In this document: positions 5,953 through 6,833 of the stretch, piece after piece
Numbering within the stretch: the stretch's first letter is position 1
Layout: each line of letters starts with the position of its first letter
Assembly: GCA_030642005.1 (NCBI GenBank)
Contig: DAOWOP010000145.1
Location: forward strand, 1 to 6,833
Direction of reading: 5' to 3'
DNA from: Planctomycetales bacterium
GTDB taxonomy: Bacteria > Planctomycetota > Phycisphaerae > SM23-33
Length of the DNA: 6,833 bases
Position numbers and translations under genes: made by a program
The notes under the pieces: generated by a model
Seen by the model: only the letters and a program-made list of their open reading frames with translations
Databases searched by the model: none
Told to the model about the DNA's origin: nothing

Positions 5953-6582
5953 TTATTGCCGCCTTCGACGAATCAGCACACCGATACCGCCCAGGCCCAG
6001 CAGCACCAATGTCGCCGGTTCGGGAATGGGATTCGCGCCGATCAGCATGTCCTGCTTACATTCGCTGTGCAGGACGGTCAGGTCCCACTGCGGCGTATGG
6101 GTGTCCGGCAGCGCAGCCAGCAACTCGTTGGCGGCAGCGGCTACGTCGTCATTGTTGGTTATGCTGAAATATCCGTTATCCACGTTGAATTCGTTTCCCG
6201 TCTCCTCGTAGATAACCTCCCAGATGGCCACGCCGAGGGCGGCTGCGTCGAGGTCCGTAACCACGTCGTCGGAGTGGTTCTCGAACAGGTATGCCACCAG
6301 GTAACCGTTATTGAGTTGGCTGATTTCCCACTCCTCCACCTCGCCGGAACCGGCGTAATGGTCGATATCGACGCAGTACGCATCATAATCGACGTCCTTG
6401 TAAGTAACGAGGTATTGACCGGCGCGAACCGTCAACTCGTCGGCGAGAAGGCCGTCGGCGTGGATCTTGACGTGTTCGTTCAGTCCGACCCCCCGGTACG
6501 TCATGATGTCGGCCAGGGCGGCCGAAGGGACTACGGACAGAGCCAAAACAGCGACAGTTACTACCAGAGCCTTGTGTTTCAT
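5953..6582 (-). CDS. Exported PEP-CTERM sorting-domain protein with thioester-domain-like core
   Basis: This is a 209-residue secreted surface protein. A Sec signal peptide covers residues 1-24 (basic MKHK, hydrophobic core, predicted cut ALA|D). The C-terminus is a textbook PEP-CTERM anchor: PEP at 187-189, hydrophobic TLVLLGLGGIGVLI (191-204), then RRRR. In this family an exosortase recognises that signal and processes the protein during export to the envelope or extracellular matrix. The mature part is acidic and contains YCVDIDHY (69-76) and, about 40 residues later, LDAAALGVAIWEVIYEE (111-127). Together these resemble the Cys and Gln motifs of thioester adhesin domains. The position where Gln is expected is Gly117, so a Cys-Gln thioester is unlikely. 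Only two mature Cys are present (70, 175), which could form a disulfide. The start is fixed by AGGAGG five bases upstream. The gene is convergent with the helicase and has its own terminator. Confidence 0.9.
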   Translation of the reverse strand: MKHKALVVTVAVLALSVVPSAALADIMTYRGVGLNEHVKIHADGLLADELTVRAGQYLVTYKDVDYDAYCVDIDHYAGSGEVEEWEISQLNNGYLVAYLFENHSDDVVTDLDAAALGVAIWEVIYEETGNEFNVDNGYFSITNNDDVAAAANELLAALPDTHTPQWDLTVLHSECKQDMLIGANPIPEPATLVLLGLGGIGVLIRRRRQ

Positions 6583-6587
6583 TTTTT

Positions 6588-6593
6588 CCTCCT
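6588..6593 (-). promoter_or_regulatory. Strong ribosome binding site of the PEP-CTERM gene
   Basis: On the minus strand AGGAGG sits five bases before the ATG at 6582-6580, within an A-rich context (AAAAAGGAGGAAAAA). It is a full consensus Shine-Dalgarno site and decides the start of the protein. Confidence 0.85.
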
Positions 6594-6727
6594 TTTTAGA
6601 AACACGGTGTGTCCTCTGAAAACCTTTTTTTCCTGTGAGCGTGAGCGAAATACTTACTGCCTTCTCATGTCATCCAATATCACCTCCTTTTTCGCATATA
6701 GGGTGCGAGCAGTACTCTTCAGACAGG
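6594..6727 (-). promoter_or_regulatory. Leader region of the PEP-CTERM gene with a second Shine-Dalgarno site and a possible mini-ORF
   Basis: This gap between the PEP-CTERM gene and the heptamer array holds no ordinary gene. On the minus strand it contains a second consensus site, AAAAAGGAGGTGAT (AGGAGG at 6688-6683), which extends the anti-Shine-Dalgarno match. Close behind it are very short frames: TTG at 6677 gives MDDMRRQ and a stop at 6654, and ATG at 6673 gives only MT. A TATATG hexamer lies just upstream (about 6700-6695) and could be a -10 element. I could not find a convincing -35 or a recognisable riboswitch. The function is undetermined. Confidence 0.35.
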
Positions 6728-6833
6728 CAATCAGCAAAAAGCAATCAGCAATCAGCATTCAGCAATCAGCAATCAGCAAAAAGCAATCAGCATTCAGCAA
6801 TCAGCAATCAGCAATCAGCGGTCAGCAATCAGC
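6728..6833. repeat. Heptamer tandem repeat array (CAATCAG)n, running off the window
   Basis: Fifteen complete 7-bp units sit in unbroken register from 6728 to 6832. Ten are CAATCAG, two CATTCAG, two CAAAAAG (6735-6741 and 6777-6783, six units apart) and one CGGTCAG. The array continues past the right edge, so its length and far boundary are unknown. There is no spacer structure, so it is not a CRISPR array. Frame phase shifts with each unit, and the array lies upstream of a minus-strand gene, so it is non-coding here. Confidence 0.93.

Noticed and set aside
6602..6610. Short palindrome ACACGGTGT in the PEP-CTERM leader as an operator
   Set aside because: Four-base arms around a single centre base are expected by chance, and no second copy is visible.
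6594..6727. Riboswitch (for example cyclic di-GMP type) in the PEP-CTERM leader
   Set aside because: I found no conserved aptamer core or paired stems matching a known class by eye. Only the second ribosome site is supported.
6728..6833. CRISPR-like array
   Set aside because: The units are 7 bp and directly adjacent, with no spacers and no cas genes nearby.

Overview
The window looks like a piece of a GC-rich chromosome from an uncultured Planctomycetota-type bacterium, most plausibly of the Phycisphaerae/Sedimentisphaerales sort. The main clues are a PEP-CTERM surface protein ending in a Gly/Leu-rich anchor plus RRRR, a DinG-type iron-sulfur helicase, and heptamer repeat arrays between genes. 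This placement is an inference. No gene here is diagnostic of a phylum by itself.

Layout, left to right. (1) The 3' end of an hsp20 small heat-shock gene (to 272). (2) A 103-bp array of 7-bp repeats arranged head-to-head (270-372). It supplies the hsp20 stop codon, runs up to the lon start codon and can fold into a long imperfect hairpin. (3) A complete lon protease gene (373-2850) with all catalytic residues. (4) A probable transcription unit of three plus-strand genes: a membrane-anchored protein with four CxxC pairs (2922-3386), a three-helix membrane protein with a GTG start (3441-3884), and a DinG/XPD-family Fe-S helicase (3881-5887) coupled to it by an ATGA overlap. The helicase carries an in-frame 27-bp GC-rich palindromic element. 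(5) A convergent minus-strand gene for an exported PEP-CTERM protein (5953-6582). It has its own intrinsic terminator, whose U-tract lies on the end of the helicase gene, and a strong ribosome binding site. (6) A 145-bp leader with a second consensus Shine-Dalgarno site, then a second heptamer array (6728-6833) that runs off the window.

How the genes fit together: Hsp20 and Lon form a proteostasis pair, with a holdase for unfolded protein and a protease for damaged protein. The zinc-ribbon, membrane and helicase genes are probably co-transcribed, but the sequence does not show a shared function. The PEP-CTERM gene is an independent surface-protein unit. No CRISPR array, transposase, rRNA or tRNA was seen. 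The most unusual content is the repeat biology: two independent heptamer arrays and one coding-sequence palindrome, each touching gene boundaries or gene products.
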